Positions 1 through 11,940 are shown, counted from the stretch's first letter. The stretch: DNA of 64,000 bases from Parelaphostrongylus tenuis (GCA_019055375.1 JAHQIW010000721.1:62001-126000), one strand, 5' to 3'. A program made the numbers and translations. Notes: a model not told the origin generated them from the letters alone.

Positions 1-369
1 GATAAATTTGAGAAATGATGCAATAATTCAAACATATGGAAGTACAGTATCTTAAGATAATCTTCATACAATTTTCGAAAGTTTCTACCCAATAATAGAA
101 GCGATGGCATTGATATACAAAGTAGGGAACTACAGTATGTTCTTAGGAGCACCGATAGCTGAATTCACGTAGAATCTACGGAGCCACTTCTTAGAGGGTG
201 TTCCTGACTGAACGGAATGCTTGACAAATCAAGAATTGATATGGCATCAAAATATTACCACTGTTACACTCATGTAATTAAAAATGCCTAGATAGTATAG
301 AAAAGTCATGTAATAGTTTTGCGGAGCATGACTTTGCGGCATTTAAATTACAAATATAATAGTTCTGGT

Positions 370-995
370 TTATTGATAAGCTCTCATAGTCCATAATTGG
401 GTAAGTAAATTTGCGTAAAACTAAAAATGAATAAAAACATTGATTCTCCATAACAAAAATCACCTAGAGGTCAACGTCTAAACTAGAGTATGGTTCGGTA
501 GATGTCGTTCCGATCAGTTAGTTATCAACACCTGCAACAAGCGGGCGCGACGTAATTCTGTTCTATGCGTTTTGAATGACCGTCGGCTCACTATGACCTT
601 GACAAGCATATGGAGGTCGGCGATCTGCTCTTCGACGATTGATAGGCGAAGTTTTGATTTTGTCGATGGAGACTGTTTCCATCGAGTGTCATTCATCACT
701 AGGAAGTAGTGCTAGCATTCATGACAGACAACGGCAGCGTTATGCGCACAGTTTAGGACGTTATCATCAATCAAAGATATTTATGATTTTGATTTTAAAT
801 GATTTAATGACGGGTAAGAAACACTAGCCGTACCAAGTATCTTTTGGAAGAAGGTAAGAAAAATGCATACTATAATAAAATTTGATTGAGTGCGTGGACG
901 CAGCGATTAGAAGTGCTGTAAGATAAATTTATGGTCGTCGGCTCGATCTCACGCAGCGATCGCACTGTGGCCTTTAGCCTTTCGAGATCAACAAA
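370..995 (-). CDS. 3' end of a three-exon gene, product unknown
   Basis: Three exons read on the minus strand: 953-995, 532-698 and 370-420, ending in TAA. Donors are GTGAGATC after exon 1 and GTGTTG after exon 2; acceptors are CTTCCTAG and TTCATTTTTAG. Phases agree at both joints (1, then 0), giving 86 residues. The middle exon holds a charged amphipathic helix (VEEQIADLHMLVKV) followed by a basic stretch (TELRRARLLQ). The last exon adds FYANLLTQLWTMRAYQ. No membrane segment or known motif is visible and I do not recognise the family. The 5' end is missing; an acceptor after position 995 means more exons lie to the right, and the foldback element at 1178-1750 would then sit in an intron. It could also be a decayed gene. 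Confidence 0.5.
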
Positions 996-1177
996 CTGGT
1001 GTCAGACTTGTATAGGAGGATGAAAACGATGACTTGATCATTTCTTAGCCATTGCAAGGCTTTCCTAAAACCAAACATTGTTCAGTTACCTCGAGGATTC
1101 TGTAAAATAAACCGAATGCATGGAGCGTTCTTATAACATTAATCGACGACCAACGCGTTATCATGTACCTATTATTA

Positions 1178-1750
1178 GCCGTTCCATAGGCTTTGGAGCT
1201 CCAGCAATAAGCACCAACTTAGTAATCAGAAGCAAATCAAATTGCAATGTTTTGGTATCGTTCAATTGCGCATACTCTTCCAAGTATTTTAGTATACAGA
1301 GTGCTTATACTTGTTTTGAGATAGAGCTGTCTTGAGAACAAATTCGTTGGCTACTCATGCACGAATGGTGCCGAGGGGAAAAATGCTAATGAAGAGGCGT
1401 TCAAGACTAGTGGAGCTTAGGGCGATGATACAGCTGCAGAAAGGGCAACTACGGAGTGATCCTCGAAGTTCAAAGCTGGACAGAACAGTCTGAGGACCAA
1501 TCGCGCTCGAAGCATCCACAGGAACTCCATTAATCTTACGCATTTTTCCCTACGCGCCATTCGTGCATGAGTAGCAAGCGAATTTGTTCCTACGACACCT
1601 ACAGCTTGAAGCAAGTATGGGAAAGTTGCATACTAAAATGTTCACAAGAAAATACGCAGTTGAACGATACCTAAATTATGCAATTTTGATTACTTTTGGC
1701 TAACAAAATTGGTGTTCATTGCTTTAGTGACAAAACTTATGGAACGAGAC
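1178..1750. mobile_element. Foldback element built from mariner transposase 5' ends
   Basis: Two arms of about 190 bases (1178-1374 and 1551-1750) are inverted copies of each other; both begin near GTTCCATA and run in to a CTCATGCACGAATGG block. The plus-strand left arm reads as the start of a mariner transposase with stops: ELS-EQIRWLLMHEW, followed by a decayed helix-turn-helix (DTAAERAT, then SSKFKAGQN). The right arm repeats the first part in reverse. No catalytic DDE region is present, so it is non-autonomous. A diverged copy lies at 22503-23095. Confidence 0.7.
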
Positions 1751-2549
1751 TTTATGATTTAAGTATGACACAGAAGATCCCAACAGGCCATAATTGAATG
1801 TAATCATTTCCCACAGGAATATTTATTAAGCTCCTTTGCATGCATTTTTTACGAAAATCAGCAAAAGGAAAGAAATAAACAATCTTACATGTTGATTTGA
1901 CAATTTTTACGTCCTTGGGTCAGCCACGGAGAACTCAATAGCTAGTTTCATGGCACGCGCCAGGGACGAGTGAAGACCATCATTTACGTTCGTTCAAGTA
2001 ATTCGATGATTAATGGGATTACAGGTGCTATTGATGATATCCGCAAGTGTATCATAAATCAGTACTGATGCAAAGTTCACTGGCATGTAAGAATTCATCC
2101 TCTATTAGAATGATTGAACATAGCAGATCTGACCGGATTCAGCAGGACGCATGTCGTATCATTCATACACTTAACTTTCTCTACAATGTTTCCTAAAGCT
2201 AAGCTATGACAGTGCGGCCCAATCTCCGTTCTCGTATAATAACACATCCGTTTTGATGACCATAGAAGTATTCAGTATATATATACTGTTAATTTTGATA
2301 TACAACAATATTTCGAAATTAAAATTAATGAGTTTCAAGCAGATCTAGAAGTTTTCAATAACATTCTGATCATCTGAATCTCTACCGATAAAATATGGTC
2401 GCTCTCTCACGATAATCCAAATTTTGTTTCTGAAAGAAAAATAGAGGCGTTATGCAACAATAACGTGCAGTAATCTCTAATTATGTGTTAGCATAGAGTT
2501 CATTACACAGGCTGATCTCTGTTCAGTACGTTATCCAGAATGTTTTGGT

Positions 2550-3056
2550 ATAGCGCTCGTCCTCACTTGGCTTGTGGTATGTGCATGATGTCGTCACTCG
2601 GCCGGAGCAAGATTGATTCGAGGCGCCATATCGCCATCTCGGGAAGAGTTCCGGAATGAAGTGGCGCTGTGTGAACGTTAGACATACGGGGGAAACGATA
2701 GCTATGTATAAACAAGCAGCGTTAAAATTGCGCCTTGTTAGAGTTCATTTTGTGTGTTTGTGCTTCGAAATGATCCCTCGGATAGCCATCATCATCTGCG
2801 TGCCGGATTACGGTAATACTAAGTGATGCGATAGCACGCAAAGTTGTCGTGTTAATCGATGCGACGCGCCCAATTCATGAACAATGACGGCGACGAGCGG
2901 CCAAAGCAGCATCGACAGCTGAAGCAGCAGGTTTATGACCGAGAGGGAATAGACACCAAAGTGGTCAGACTGTTAGTGGCTGATTCGTGGAGACCTAATC
3001 CTGCAGACGAACTGAGAGACAGAAAGTGTTGTCGCGAGGAGCTATAGGCAAATTGC
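2550..3056. other. GC-richer stretch upstream of the 3057 gene
   Basis: Base composition rises well above the surroundings here. An open reading frame at 2859-3047 (62 codons, MRRAQFMNNDGDER and on) is in the same frame as the start at 3057 and is separated from it by one TAG. A shorter one begins with MMSSLGRSKID near 2589. These may be 5' leader, an upstream exon, or a promoter-proximal region of the next gene; the sequence alone does not decide. Confidence 0.3.
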
Positions 3057-3971
3057 ATGACGGAGAGATCGCGTTTCGAGTGCAGTTGTCGACAAATACG
3101 AAGACGACGAGATTCATATGCGGAATTGTCGTCGTCGTCCATTGCCGCGAGTGGCGGCGAAGAGAGGAGGGCCATAGCCGCCAATTGGTACCTCCGAATT
3201 AGACGAGGGTAAACAGATACTGGCTTCAGGGCCTGTGCGCTCGCTCTCACCTCAAACTCAGGGATTTACGCACTGCACTCCAAAAATTTGTTAATAACCT
3301 GTGATAAGCACTTTGATTCGTTGGTCCGATTTCTTCACGAAAGCTATAGAAGAAAGAAATGATGCTCAGCGAATCCCTAGTGCGAGGAGGACTCACTGGG
3401 CTACTCTTGCACGCGATAGGGAAAAATGCAAGTGTTGCTGGTACACGCTCGAGTCACTCGACGATCAGAGGGATGACAGGTGATACAGGTGAAGTACTTT
3501 GATCTTATGAGCCAACAATGTTGCTTGGACTGAATGATACGTTTCTGAGAAATTTGGGACCAATTCGCTTAGATAGAAAGGTTTCTTCACATTCCAAAAA
3601 CATTGCAATAATAGCATTCAACTGTTGTGACACAATAGCATTGTTGTCGCCACTTTTTTCCTCTAACTAACCGGAACAAAGGCGCATATGGCGGTCAATT
3701 TTCATGCAGCGGGAAAAGCATCAACACTTTTTCTTAGTGTCTTAGTGGTATGACAGAAATTGTTGAAATTTTCAAATTTCTAGCTAGGAAAATAGCTAAC
3801 TTATCAATCTATAGGCAATGCGTGCTATCGGTCGATAACGTTGAATTCCCAGTTCCCAAGGGTTTCCGTAGATTAGAAGATTCAATGGAACACTCAACAT
3901 CACCGACGAATAATGTAATGAACGAGTATAGTGGAAAATCTTTCAACGAAGGAAATATCATGCAAAACTGA
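3057..3971 (+). CDS. Two-exon gene, product unknown
   Basis: Exon 1 is 3057-3208: an ATG followed by 50 codons and a donor, GG|GTAAAC. Exon 2 is 3815-3971 after acceptor ATCTATAG, ending in TGA. The joint is phase 2 on both sides, so the frame is kept and the product is 102 residues. Exon 1 is rich in arginine and serine (CRQIRRRRDS, ELSSSSIAAS); exon 2 carries VEFPVPKGFRRLED and a polar tail. No signal peptide, membrane segment or known domain is visible. An RTE fragment (3301-3486) lies in the intron in the same orientation. Exon 2 could instead donate at GTAATG inside it, in which case the gene continues. The long minus-strand frame over 2933-3250 is the antisense shadow. Confidence 0.45.
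3301..3486 (+). mobile_element. RTE-type retrotransposon 3' fragment
   Basis: Translates as the last 58 or so residues of an RTE-type reverse transcriptase ORF: IRWSDFFTKAIEERNDAQR, then ARRTHWATLARDRE, then LESLDDQRDDR. The better copy at 62564-63151 on the other strand matches it almost residue for residue. It is 5'-truncated, as is usual for this class, and inserted inside the predicted intron of the 3057-3971 gene. Confidence 0.8.
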
Positions 3972-5170
3972 GATAAGCTGGTGGTGTTCATATTACAACA
4001 AATCTTTTAATAATCAATACGCTAGTAAAAATCGCCTCTACATTGATTGCTATAGACAGATACTGTATTTTCAATTCCGAATAAAATCAAAAAGAGCGAT
4101 GAAAAAATGCGTATTTAGCAAAAATCTTCAGAATTAATTCGTCGCTCTACATGTTTTTTTGTTCAAAAAAGTGCCAAATAGTCTTCTGCAGCAATAGTTT
4201 TTACATGGGGATACAATTGACTAATACTGCTACGAGTAAATTCAATTTTTTGCTACTTTATCTGCCATAGTGGAAAATTTCGAAAGCAGAAACAAAACAA
4301 TTTTCAAATGAATACTTTTGAATAATTCATAAGATATGTCAAGAAGTGAGTTCTGTTATCGATCGGTAGGTCGAATAATACTAAGGCTTTATAACCCTGA
4401 GATTGGTTAAGCTGTGCTTCTGACCACTATCGTCATTACGGTCCAGGAGTGTTCGATATCGATGAGTTTTATTGGCAGCCTCTCCGATTGAAGTACTGCT
4501 TGTTCCTGTCTCTTTCTTTCTCCCTTAACGGAGACAACAACAATAGCAGGAAACAACAACAAAACAGTTCGTTCAATTTTAAATAGGCGATCGATTAGAA
4601 GTGAATAGACTTTTGAAAACTCAAAAATAGGCAGAACACGTATGTAGACCGAAAATCATTACTAAACATTTCTCATTTGTTTTGGTTGTTTTATTCGGAA
4701 ATGAGTGATTTTATTCTATACCATAATTTGTTTGAACTTTTCATTTGTAAAGATTGGTTTAAAATTGAGAAATATCTTGAGAAGCTGTTTTTTTCTCTTT
4801 ACTAAGTACTTCTCCTAACATTTTATTATTTTTCATGACTTTAGTAACTTTTCATATAATTTAGGTATTTAGTTGTTTAGTTAAGTTTATTGTTTAGTTA
4901 TTTTAGTTATTCGTAAACTAAAGATATTTTCCATGTATCATGGTTAGACATCATTGTAGAAAATACACAGTTTGATTTAAACAACGACAAAGTGCTGGAA
5001 AACGCAGTCATGAAGTTCTTGCTTGCTTTTCCTCCTTCAGCTGCTATCACAGTTATCATCGTCTTGAGATAAATGTCATGAAAGCTTATCATCTTCACAC
5101 AAAACAGCAAAGGGAGTGATGATGACACAACAGAAGAATAACGGACGCTTTTGCATCTACATAAGTTGAA
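3972..5170. other. AT-rich spacer, nothing recognised
   Basis: Runs of A and T with scattered stops in all frames. I see no convincing exon, repeat boundary or RNA gene. Part of 4907-5170 is open on the minus strand, but that frame runs into the SINE at 5175-5400 and is probably not a gene. Confidence 0.5.
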
Positions 5171-5174
5171 ATTA

Positions 5175-5400
5175 CAGTAGCACAGCATTGAGCCGTGGTC
5201 TGTGGTTACGCAGCCCGGGCCAATCAAGGGATCGAGAAGCCGGTGCCAAACGATTCTGTGAGAAGAACAGCATTGATTCAGGATTGGTAGGCCATCGCAA
5301 GTAATCGTATAAGCCATGGATTCATTTAATTTATGATCTCTGAGACACCTGATGAAATCGAATGTGTAGCACATCAGTCAAGGATTGATTAACAGCAAAA
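5175..5400 (+). repeat. SINE-like repeat copy, 3' part
   Basis: Aligns with the 3' parts of the copies at 34480-34750, 21276-21560 and 59235-59485: shared blocks are CGGTGCCAAACG, TAGGCCATCGCAAG and the end motif GGATTGATTAAC. The tRNA-like head is not clear in this copy. Confidence 0.6.
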
Positions 5401-6779
5401 GCTTTACCCTTCTTTAAAGTTAAGATTGATTATTAAGAAACGGATTGCTCATTCAGATCAACCACCTGGAACCATTTTTGTAGTCTTGAACCATTAATTT
5501 GTACACGATGTAACTTTTTAACAACAATCACCGAGCGAATTTCAATAATAGATTTTCAGACGTTCTCTCAAAGCGGAAGTGAAGTGCTCTTAGTAGCAAA
5601 GTGCAATAAATGTGTCACTTAAGCACACAAGGTCACCAATGTGACACACGCCAACGCCTTTACTTTTGACGTTTTTCAGTGCCACATGAATCGTTCGGGT
5701 CTCTTGGGTGAAGAATCCTTTACGAGGCACAAGGCTCGTGTTGTTAAAAAAAGAGGTTGTTTGGCTCAAAAGCGATAAGCATGTTGTAGGGAACGGTTAC
5801 ACATTCACTTTTTACTGAATGACAATCTGACAGTCCTTCAAAGCGACAGAATTAACTCGATGCTGTCAGCTGAGAGTCAATTTAGAGCACAAAAGACACA
5901 ATCGCTTGAAAGGATGTTCTCTATCAAAAATATGAGCATGGTATAGTAGTTCACTACCCCTATGGACTCACCACGCTGGACGAGGATTGTGCGAAGAGAA
6001 ACGAATGAACTTTGTAGTGGTGTTCTCACTATCAGTAAGGACGAGCAACAAAATTATCAAAGCAAGTGAGTTCTCACTCATGCTCTTCTGAAAGGCTGAC
6101 AATTCATAATGTACGTACCAATCTCAAGATCATAGTTTATGAATCTTGTAGTATTATACTTTCTGAAAGAAAACGGATCTATGGGATTTGCAAGAAATTT
6201 GTGATTAAATTGGGTTTAGCCTTTGTGTACAAAATCCGTGAGTCCAGAAAATGTTAATCCTGTGTTGCAGAATCAATGTAGAAAAAAATTATTCAAAGTC
6301 CAAAAGGTTAGAAACGTTCTTGCAGGAGAGGAATGTGCATCTAAATAATGTTGAAGAGTATCTGAACAGTATAATAGGTATTACACATTAACCAAAATTC
6401 AAAGATCTCTGCATTATGTTGATAATGTAATCTGCTTCGACATCGGAATGCTGACCAAATAAAAGGAAGGGCTGCTCAACAACTCCAACAAAAGCAAAGA
6501 AAAAGAGTTCTGTCTTAGAATTATATGATTACTGGAAAAGTGGTGAAGGAAAGCAACAGCCGAAGGAAGACATGTTTTTCTCCGTCGAATATGATTATTG
6601 AAGAGAATTCCTGTAACACTCTATATTTAGAGAATCACGAGAAAGTCTGCTCGATCGACATCATGAAAGTTGACCAGAAAGTTGCATATTGTAGGGTTTC
6701 ACTATAGTCAGGAATTGTAATATATAATAAGACATAAAGAAGACAGTCTTTTCCAAATGAAAATTTCCAAATGATCCAA

Positions 6780-7073
6780 ATGACTGAGATTTTAATTGTT
6801 AGGATGCGTTTGTTAGTCGGGTGCTCATGAGACCTCGTCCACACATCTGGGCCTTTCTGCCTCTCTGTCGTATCCGTTGAAAAGCACGGTGTGTCAAGCG
6901 TCACATAATAGGCTGTAATCCATTTAGCGACCAAATATCCCCATTGTAGAACTGAACAACGTCGGATTTTCCAAAACGATGCATCTGATGACGAGCAAAG
7001 ATAACGTTTTCATCAAGAAGCTGCAGTGAAATAAAACGGACGAAATGTGAAAGGATTCCGTAGTGGGATTCGA
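6780..7073 (-). CDS. Possible two-exon fragment, product unknown
   Basis: On the minus strand after acceptor CGCCACCAG at 7074 a coding-like frame runs ESHYGILSHFVRFISLQ and on. A second frame from 6951 reads LQWGYLVAKWITAYYVTL and on, rich in polar residues further along. A 41-base intron (GTCATC to TTGTTCAG, ending at 6952) would join the two in phase, but its donor is weak. If the intron is false the two frames imply a frameshifted relic. No family is recognised. Confidence 0.3.
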
Positions 7074-7639
7074 CTGGTGGCGAATAAAGTATAGGCATAC
7101 TTATCGTAATTGTGAAAAAAACAAATTTTATGGCGTCAACGAGGATGAAGGTGAGAGAGGACAACTTGTTGAACATTTCATAACATCTCAACTTTTTTGC
7201 AATCCATTCTTCAAAGGACAGCGAGTTGCAAGCTATGCATTTCAGAGGAATACAGGAAAAAAACTCATGAAGATCATTTACATATTATTTAATGACAATA
7301 TGGGCCGGAGAATGCATGATCGTTTATGAAAATAGGTAGTTCAAGATAAAATGTAATCGGTGTAATTTTGTGACTGACTAGTTTCTACGTTGGATCTTAT
7401 TGGTAGAAGGGTTGACAATGGAACAACAATTGGCCCTTAGTCTTGCTATTACTTTTATCTTCAAAGTGAAAGCTATAGTAATTGACATCCGGTGATTACT
7501 TTATTATAGATGTATAGATGATTGTTTGTCATTCCATTGTTTGCCACACAAAAGGAAATGGACAACAGTTCTGAGTTGTTGAACGAACACTCAGATTATT
7601 TACAATTCATCTGGTAAAAACCAAAAAAAACTCGATTCC

Positions 7640-8060
7640 AATTCCGAACGTCCAAATCAAACTATAAAGACGGCTACATCGCGCGTGATAACGAGGTGGT
7701 ATCGAAAGCCAAATAACGAAAACAATTTGGTTCATTACCTCGCCTTTCAGCTTTCATGAACGAAAAGGGTTTTTGTGATAAACATGTTCCGAACAGCCTC
7801 CAGTGTGTGTACAGGGAAAGGGCTGAAGGTTGAAGCCCAAATATGGCTCTGTAAACAGCCATTTCAAACAGTTACAAAGCTGTAGCAGCTCGGGATAGGT
7901 TTGAAGAGAAAACCGTGCCTCTAAACGACAATTTTAGCAAAAATAAAGTCCCGCTTATCTTGTCCTTCTTTTCGAACGAAATAAATACAGCTATAAAGCG
8001 CTGATCAAAAAAGGCAGGCTTGAAAGTCCGCAAAAATGATTGAAATACAGCCGTTCGCAT
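7640..8060 (-). repeat. Degenerate repeat related to the 330-base family
   Basis: Open minus-strand frames here overlap blocks such as a GGTTTTCTC / CTGTTTAC series that recur in other decayed copies (for example near 30830 and 33850). I treat the frames as chance openings in repeat DNA rather than genes. Confidence 0.35.
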
Positions 8061-9983
8061 ATAGTTTACCTATTCTTTCAAGAGTTTAGCGACGAATACA
8101 TCGGCTAGACGTGTAGGCCATTCAAAAAAATATTTAGTCAGCAAGATCAATGCTAAATAAATTAACCCACTAGATGTGCGTAGGACGCGGATAAATAACA
8201 AGGAAGATTTTGAAGTAAGTCACCGTCCCGTACTGGAATATAAAACCTCGGTGCGTAGGATTCGAAGCATTCTGGATGAATTTTTTGAACTCAAACATGA
8301 AGCACATGGAGAAAAGCCTTGCTATCGTTTGTGATTTGCCACAGCACATAAGGGTGTTTTTTTTTATTGTTGTTTTGATTGTGATTGTTGTGATTGTTTT
8401 TGTCTTTGTTTTTTTCACTCGTAGCTTTTGTAAACATTCTAAGTGAAGAACTCAGTGAAAATTAACAGAAAGCAGTGTGTATAAAAATTGTTCTATTTCT
8501 AATGTGATTAAATTCTAGGTTTGGCGATTTTTTCTGTTGAAGCTATGGAGATTCCTGGCTGTGTGGTTGCAGACAATCTAATCTTCAGGCTCTGAAGAAG
8601 TGGATTTTTTTGGATCGTCAGCTGTTTATATTAATATTATTCTAGCAACGTCGGACATTGGATCATTGGAAAAACTCTGTACTATTGAACAAAGTCGAGG
8701 TAAACACATAGTTGGTCCTAGAATTTTCCGCATATCTAAAGATCAGGTAATTAGTGCATTATGACGCAGGACTTAATATAGTTAGTTATGGTTCGATCAG
8801 CGTCCATGAATCAGGCAAATTCTATGGTCGATTTGATATCGATAAGTCAATGGAGAGTTCAATACATAAATGAGAAGCGAGTGGTATCTAATAGAAGCTA
8901 GAGATGGAGTTTGTTGAATGATTCAGCTCTTAAATCATAACTCGTCATTTTCGCGACCGGTTGTCAAAACTAGATACCACCGGGTGTTTGAGTGTAGCCA
9001 TGATTTTAAGTTAAGTAGTGTTTGCTTCACTGATTTCATGATATCCAGAAGATCATGGTCTGAGGGTATTCTCAGCATGTTAAATCACCATTATACCATC
9101 CACAAACATATACTCACTTTAAACTTATTTTTCGAACGATCGCTGAGTTTTCAGTCATTCTCTTATAACTAAAATAGTACCACATAGAGCGAACGAAGTT
9201 AAATCTACTATATAGATCTGTATTTATAAGACTACTTATCTTAATTACCTTTGATTTAACTGACCGATCATTATCATTCACTATATAACTCTACATCACA
9301 TGTATCAAATCTAGCGATCTTAGCATTTCTCACATTCGATTCATTGCACCATATCCATCATATATGGAGGTCTTTGAACTTTCAAATTTGTCAAATTCGT
9401 CACGACTGTCATTGATTACTGGTTGAGTCAATTCTCTCTGGAATCTTTGTACAGCTGATAAAGTGCCCCACATCGATGAGGAGAGGTTCAGTCCGTTGCG
9501 GACTTATTTGGTACACATTCTAATTCTGGGCAAATGAGAAGTTTAGTGGATATGGAGTGGGATCAAACCAATGCCTGGTTTGGTAGGGACGTCGCTTTGA
9601 CGAACATTATCACTATCGCACCACTACCTTCTCCTAAGTGATTTGATTGCCAGATCGTTTTCTTCACATAGTAATTTCACGTGCATGTTTTCTGGAAGGT
9701 GTTAGCTCAAAATATCCTACTAATTGCTGTTGATTTCTTCATTTCAGATCAAACATTTCTCACATAAAAACATCATTAAGTGAGATTACAATATTAATTG
9801 ACTGAATTTTAAGGGGTACTATTTCTTTATATTGAAAATTCCTTGATAATTCTCGTTTTAACTTCCAGCTCTAAATGGATCTTGTCCTAAATCTTCGGAC
9901 TAATTTCGTGTGGACCACCACTGATGAGTGGTGAGCGCTGAGAAAAGCTTGCGCTAGTCGAGTAAGGTGGTTGACGTCGATAG
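8061..9983. other. Spacer, no gene supported
   Basis: Mostly AT-rich. It includes a T/G-rich low-complexity tract at 8357-8418. A minus-strand stretch at 8170-8340 is open in two frames with a possible donor, but I could not choose between them. A possible first exon starts with an ATG at 9877 (MDLVLNLRTNF) just after the acceptor AACTTCCAG; its phase does not fit the next exon at 9984. Confidence 0.4.
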
Positions 9984-10187
9984 TTCCGATTATTTTTATC
10001 ATCACAACGAGTTGCCTACGTTATGATGACGTCACCGTCGTATGCTGACTTTTTTCTAGAAAAATTCGAAATAGAACACACAAAACGACACTTCCGACAG
10101 CATACGCATAATGATAAGTCAATAACGGAACGAAAGGAGTTGAAGGCAAGAGTGCATAGTGGTGACAGAGCTTGTGGTGCAGACTGA
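9984..10187 (+). CDS. Terminal exon, product unknown
   Basis: A plus-strand frame of 67 codons ends at TGA 10185-10187. It begins after the TAG at 9981-9983, which can serve as an acceptor (GTCGATAG, phase 0); an internal ATG is at 10023. The translation is clearly protein-like and strongly charged: SPSYADFFLEKFEIEHT, then RQHTHNDKSITERKEL, then ARVHSGDRACGAD. It is histidine- and lysine-rich with no membrane segment. I do not recognise it. The upstream exons are not resolved. Confidence 0.42.
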   Translation, partial: FRLFLSSQRVAYVMMTSPSYADFFLEKFEIEHTKRHFRQHTHNDKSITERKELKARVHSGDRACGAD

Positions 10188-10738
10188 TGAGGACAATGAA
10201 TTCCTAATATTGTATATCAATATTTGTTTCAACAAAACTCCTATGGGTTGACTTCGAAATCAATAAATAACTTTTAGATGTTTCCGAATCATTTCAAAAA
10301 GTATGGAATATTTTAACAGTTTCGAACCTCAGTTGACGTAGTTTTTCTGATAAACTATGTCTAAAATTCTGAAAGCCCGAGAAATAATATTGATGAAGTA
10401 ACCAATGGAAATATTGGAAATTAAGGCAAATCATTGTTCCATAACTGCCTACCACTCAACCTCGTCTTAAATCGATTAATTCAGTATTTCCTAGGTCTAG
10501 AGAAAAAATGACAATGCCGTTTTAGAAGGAAAATCGGTAGAAGTGACAGAAATACCGCCGATTACTCTCAAACTCCAGCTAGTCCGTTACCGCCTTTACC
10601 GTCTGTGTATTATGAAAAATTGCATAATACGCCCACACAAGTAGAGACTGTGAGTGCATAAGTTCAAGTACAGCTTATCTCTCTTGTAAAGCGTTAGGTA
10701 ACGCAATGATTGGAAACAGGAATCGCTTTATGTTCTAC

Positions 10739-10915
10739 TTAGTTCGGTCGGGATGGCACCTGATCGATCGCACAGTGCAAGAACTGCGCGATTTTCGTTA
10801 AATTATCGGAGCATTTTTCTCCGTTCTGGGAAGAAAATTCTAGGCTTTCGGTGTTACTCTGATACTCCATGAATTTTTTCATAAGATAATATACCTTAGT
10901 TATTATATATAAATC
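10739..10915 (-). CDS. Possible terminal exon, product unknown
   Basis: After a strong acceptor on the minus strand (TTTTTTCGTATTCAG, ending at 10916) 58 codons run to a TAA. The peptide is polar: EYQSNTESLEFSSQNGEK, then LTKIAQFLHCAIDQVPSR. A donor (GTGCCA) is possible near the end, so the stop may not be used. No match to a known family; neighbours give no help. Confidence 0.33.
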   Translation of the reverse strand, partial: DLYIITKVYYLMKKFMEYQSNTESLEFSSQNGEKCSDNLTKIAQFLHCAIDQVPSRPN

Positions 10916-11243
10916 CTGAATACGAAAAAACTTTGAGGGTGAAACGTGACGATTTTTCAATCTTTCCAAGGCTATATGAGGACATTTCTAAGATTTGAAC
11001 CAAGTTTTAGTATTATCACTATTTATGCCATACAATGGTCACCATACTTGTGATGGAAATTATTCCACAGTCTTTAACCGAGCAAGAAGTGCGCGCCAAG
11101 TGTGAATGCAATCATATTTTCGTTGTTAAAGCACACTGAGACGGCTATTTCAGAAAACAAGCACAGTGCTAGAACTGCTGAGATTTGAGCTTTCAAAATG
11201 TTGCTAAAGTCTAAAGGAATAGCTTTGTCTGTCAAAAAATGGC

Positions 11244-11540
11244 TTATTACATTCGCGTACCTGGAGAGGTACTCGCCGTTCCGAACGGGTTGATGTGTAC
11301 CTAGCCAACAAACTTGGATCTGAAGCAAACACCTCACTAAGGACGCATAGGACACAGACACGCAACGAGAAAGACTTTAGATTAGAAGTTACCATCCTTG
11401 CACAGAAGCATAACAACACAACAGTGCGTGAAACTTTACGAGCTTTCTGGATCTATGCCAAAAATTCAAAAATAAACCGCAAAGATGAGCGCTTTGTCAT
11501 CACTCGTGACATCTTGCCACATCTAAGTTTTCTGATCTAA
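11244..11540 (+). pseudogene. Retroelement relic, possible GIY-YIG/Penelope-type C-terminus
   Basis: The frame reads LGSEANTSLRTHRTQ, then EKDFRLEVTILAQKHNN, then RETLRAFWIYAKNSKIN and NRKDERFVITRDIL before TAA. The order (hydrophobic strand, then a conserved EAFWI-like helix, then N-R-K-D/E) resembles the C-terminal part of GIY-YIG endonuclease domains attached to reverse transcriptases in hookworm genomes; this is from memory of the family, not a search. The 5' half is lost or frameshifted near 11240. A decayed repeat block containing AATAGCTTTGTCTGTC lies just upstream. Confidence 0.45.
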
Positions 11541-11867
11541 GCAAGGCTTAGTGCTTGCTCATGCACAACTCGTCAGTGCGGCTGGCCTGCATGAGAAGTG
11601 ATGGACCATAAAGCAACAAAAACGGTGAGTGTTTGATAGAAATTGTTCACTATGCGATTAAAGTTAACGTATCCAGTTTTGTCTGCATTGGTCATGAAAA
11701 TGTTTGGTTGGACATATTGCATGTTAATTTGACTCCTCCAAACTTTAAAGAAAGCGCTACCGTCGAGACGCTGGCCATTGTATTATTGATCCATGGCATC
11801 GACTGTTTTTAAAACCTTGCAATAAACACTTAATCTAATTCTCAATAAAAGCCTTACCCGAGGTTGG

Positions 11868-11940
11868 TACGCCACGGTCATAAACGCGTGTTTCGGAGGT
11901 CTCGCCCTCCTCGTCAGTCATCCACGCCCCACATTGTATT
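11868..11940 (+). repeat. RTE 3'-tail-like block
   Basis: The block CGAGGTTGGTACGCCA, then GTTTCGGAGGT and CCTCGTCAGT, also occurs at 62116-62200 and in inverted form at 62385-62520 next to the RTE 3' end. Here it stands alone without coding sequence. Confidence 0.6.

Noticed and set aside
2933..3250. 105-codon minus-strand frame
   Set aside because: Antisense of the GC-rich plus-strand exon 3057-3208 that has a start, donor and matching partner exon.
4907..5374. 155-codon minus-strand frame
   Set aside because: About half of it is the SINE copy at 5175-5400, which aligns with copies elsewhere regardless of reading frame.
8170..8418. Minus-strand frames near a possible donor GTGACTTAC
   Set aside because: Two frames are equally open and no partner exon was found.
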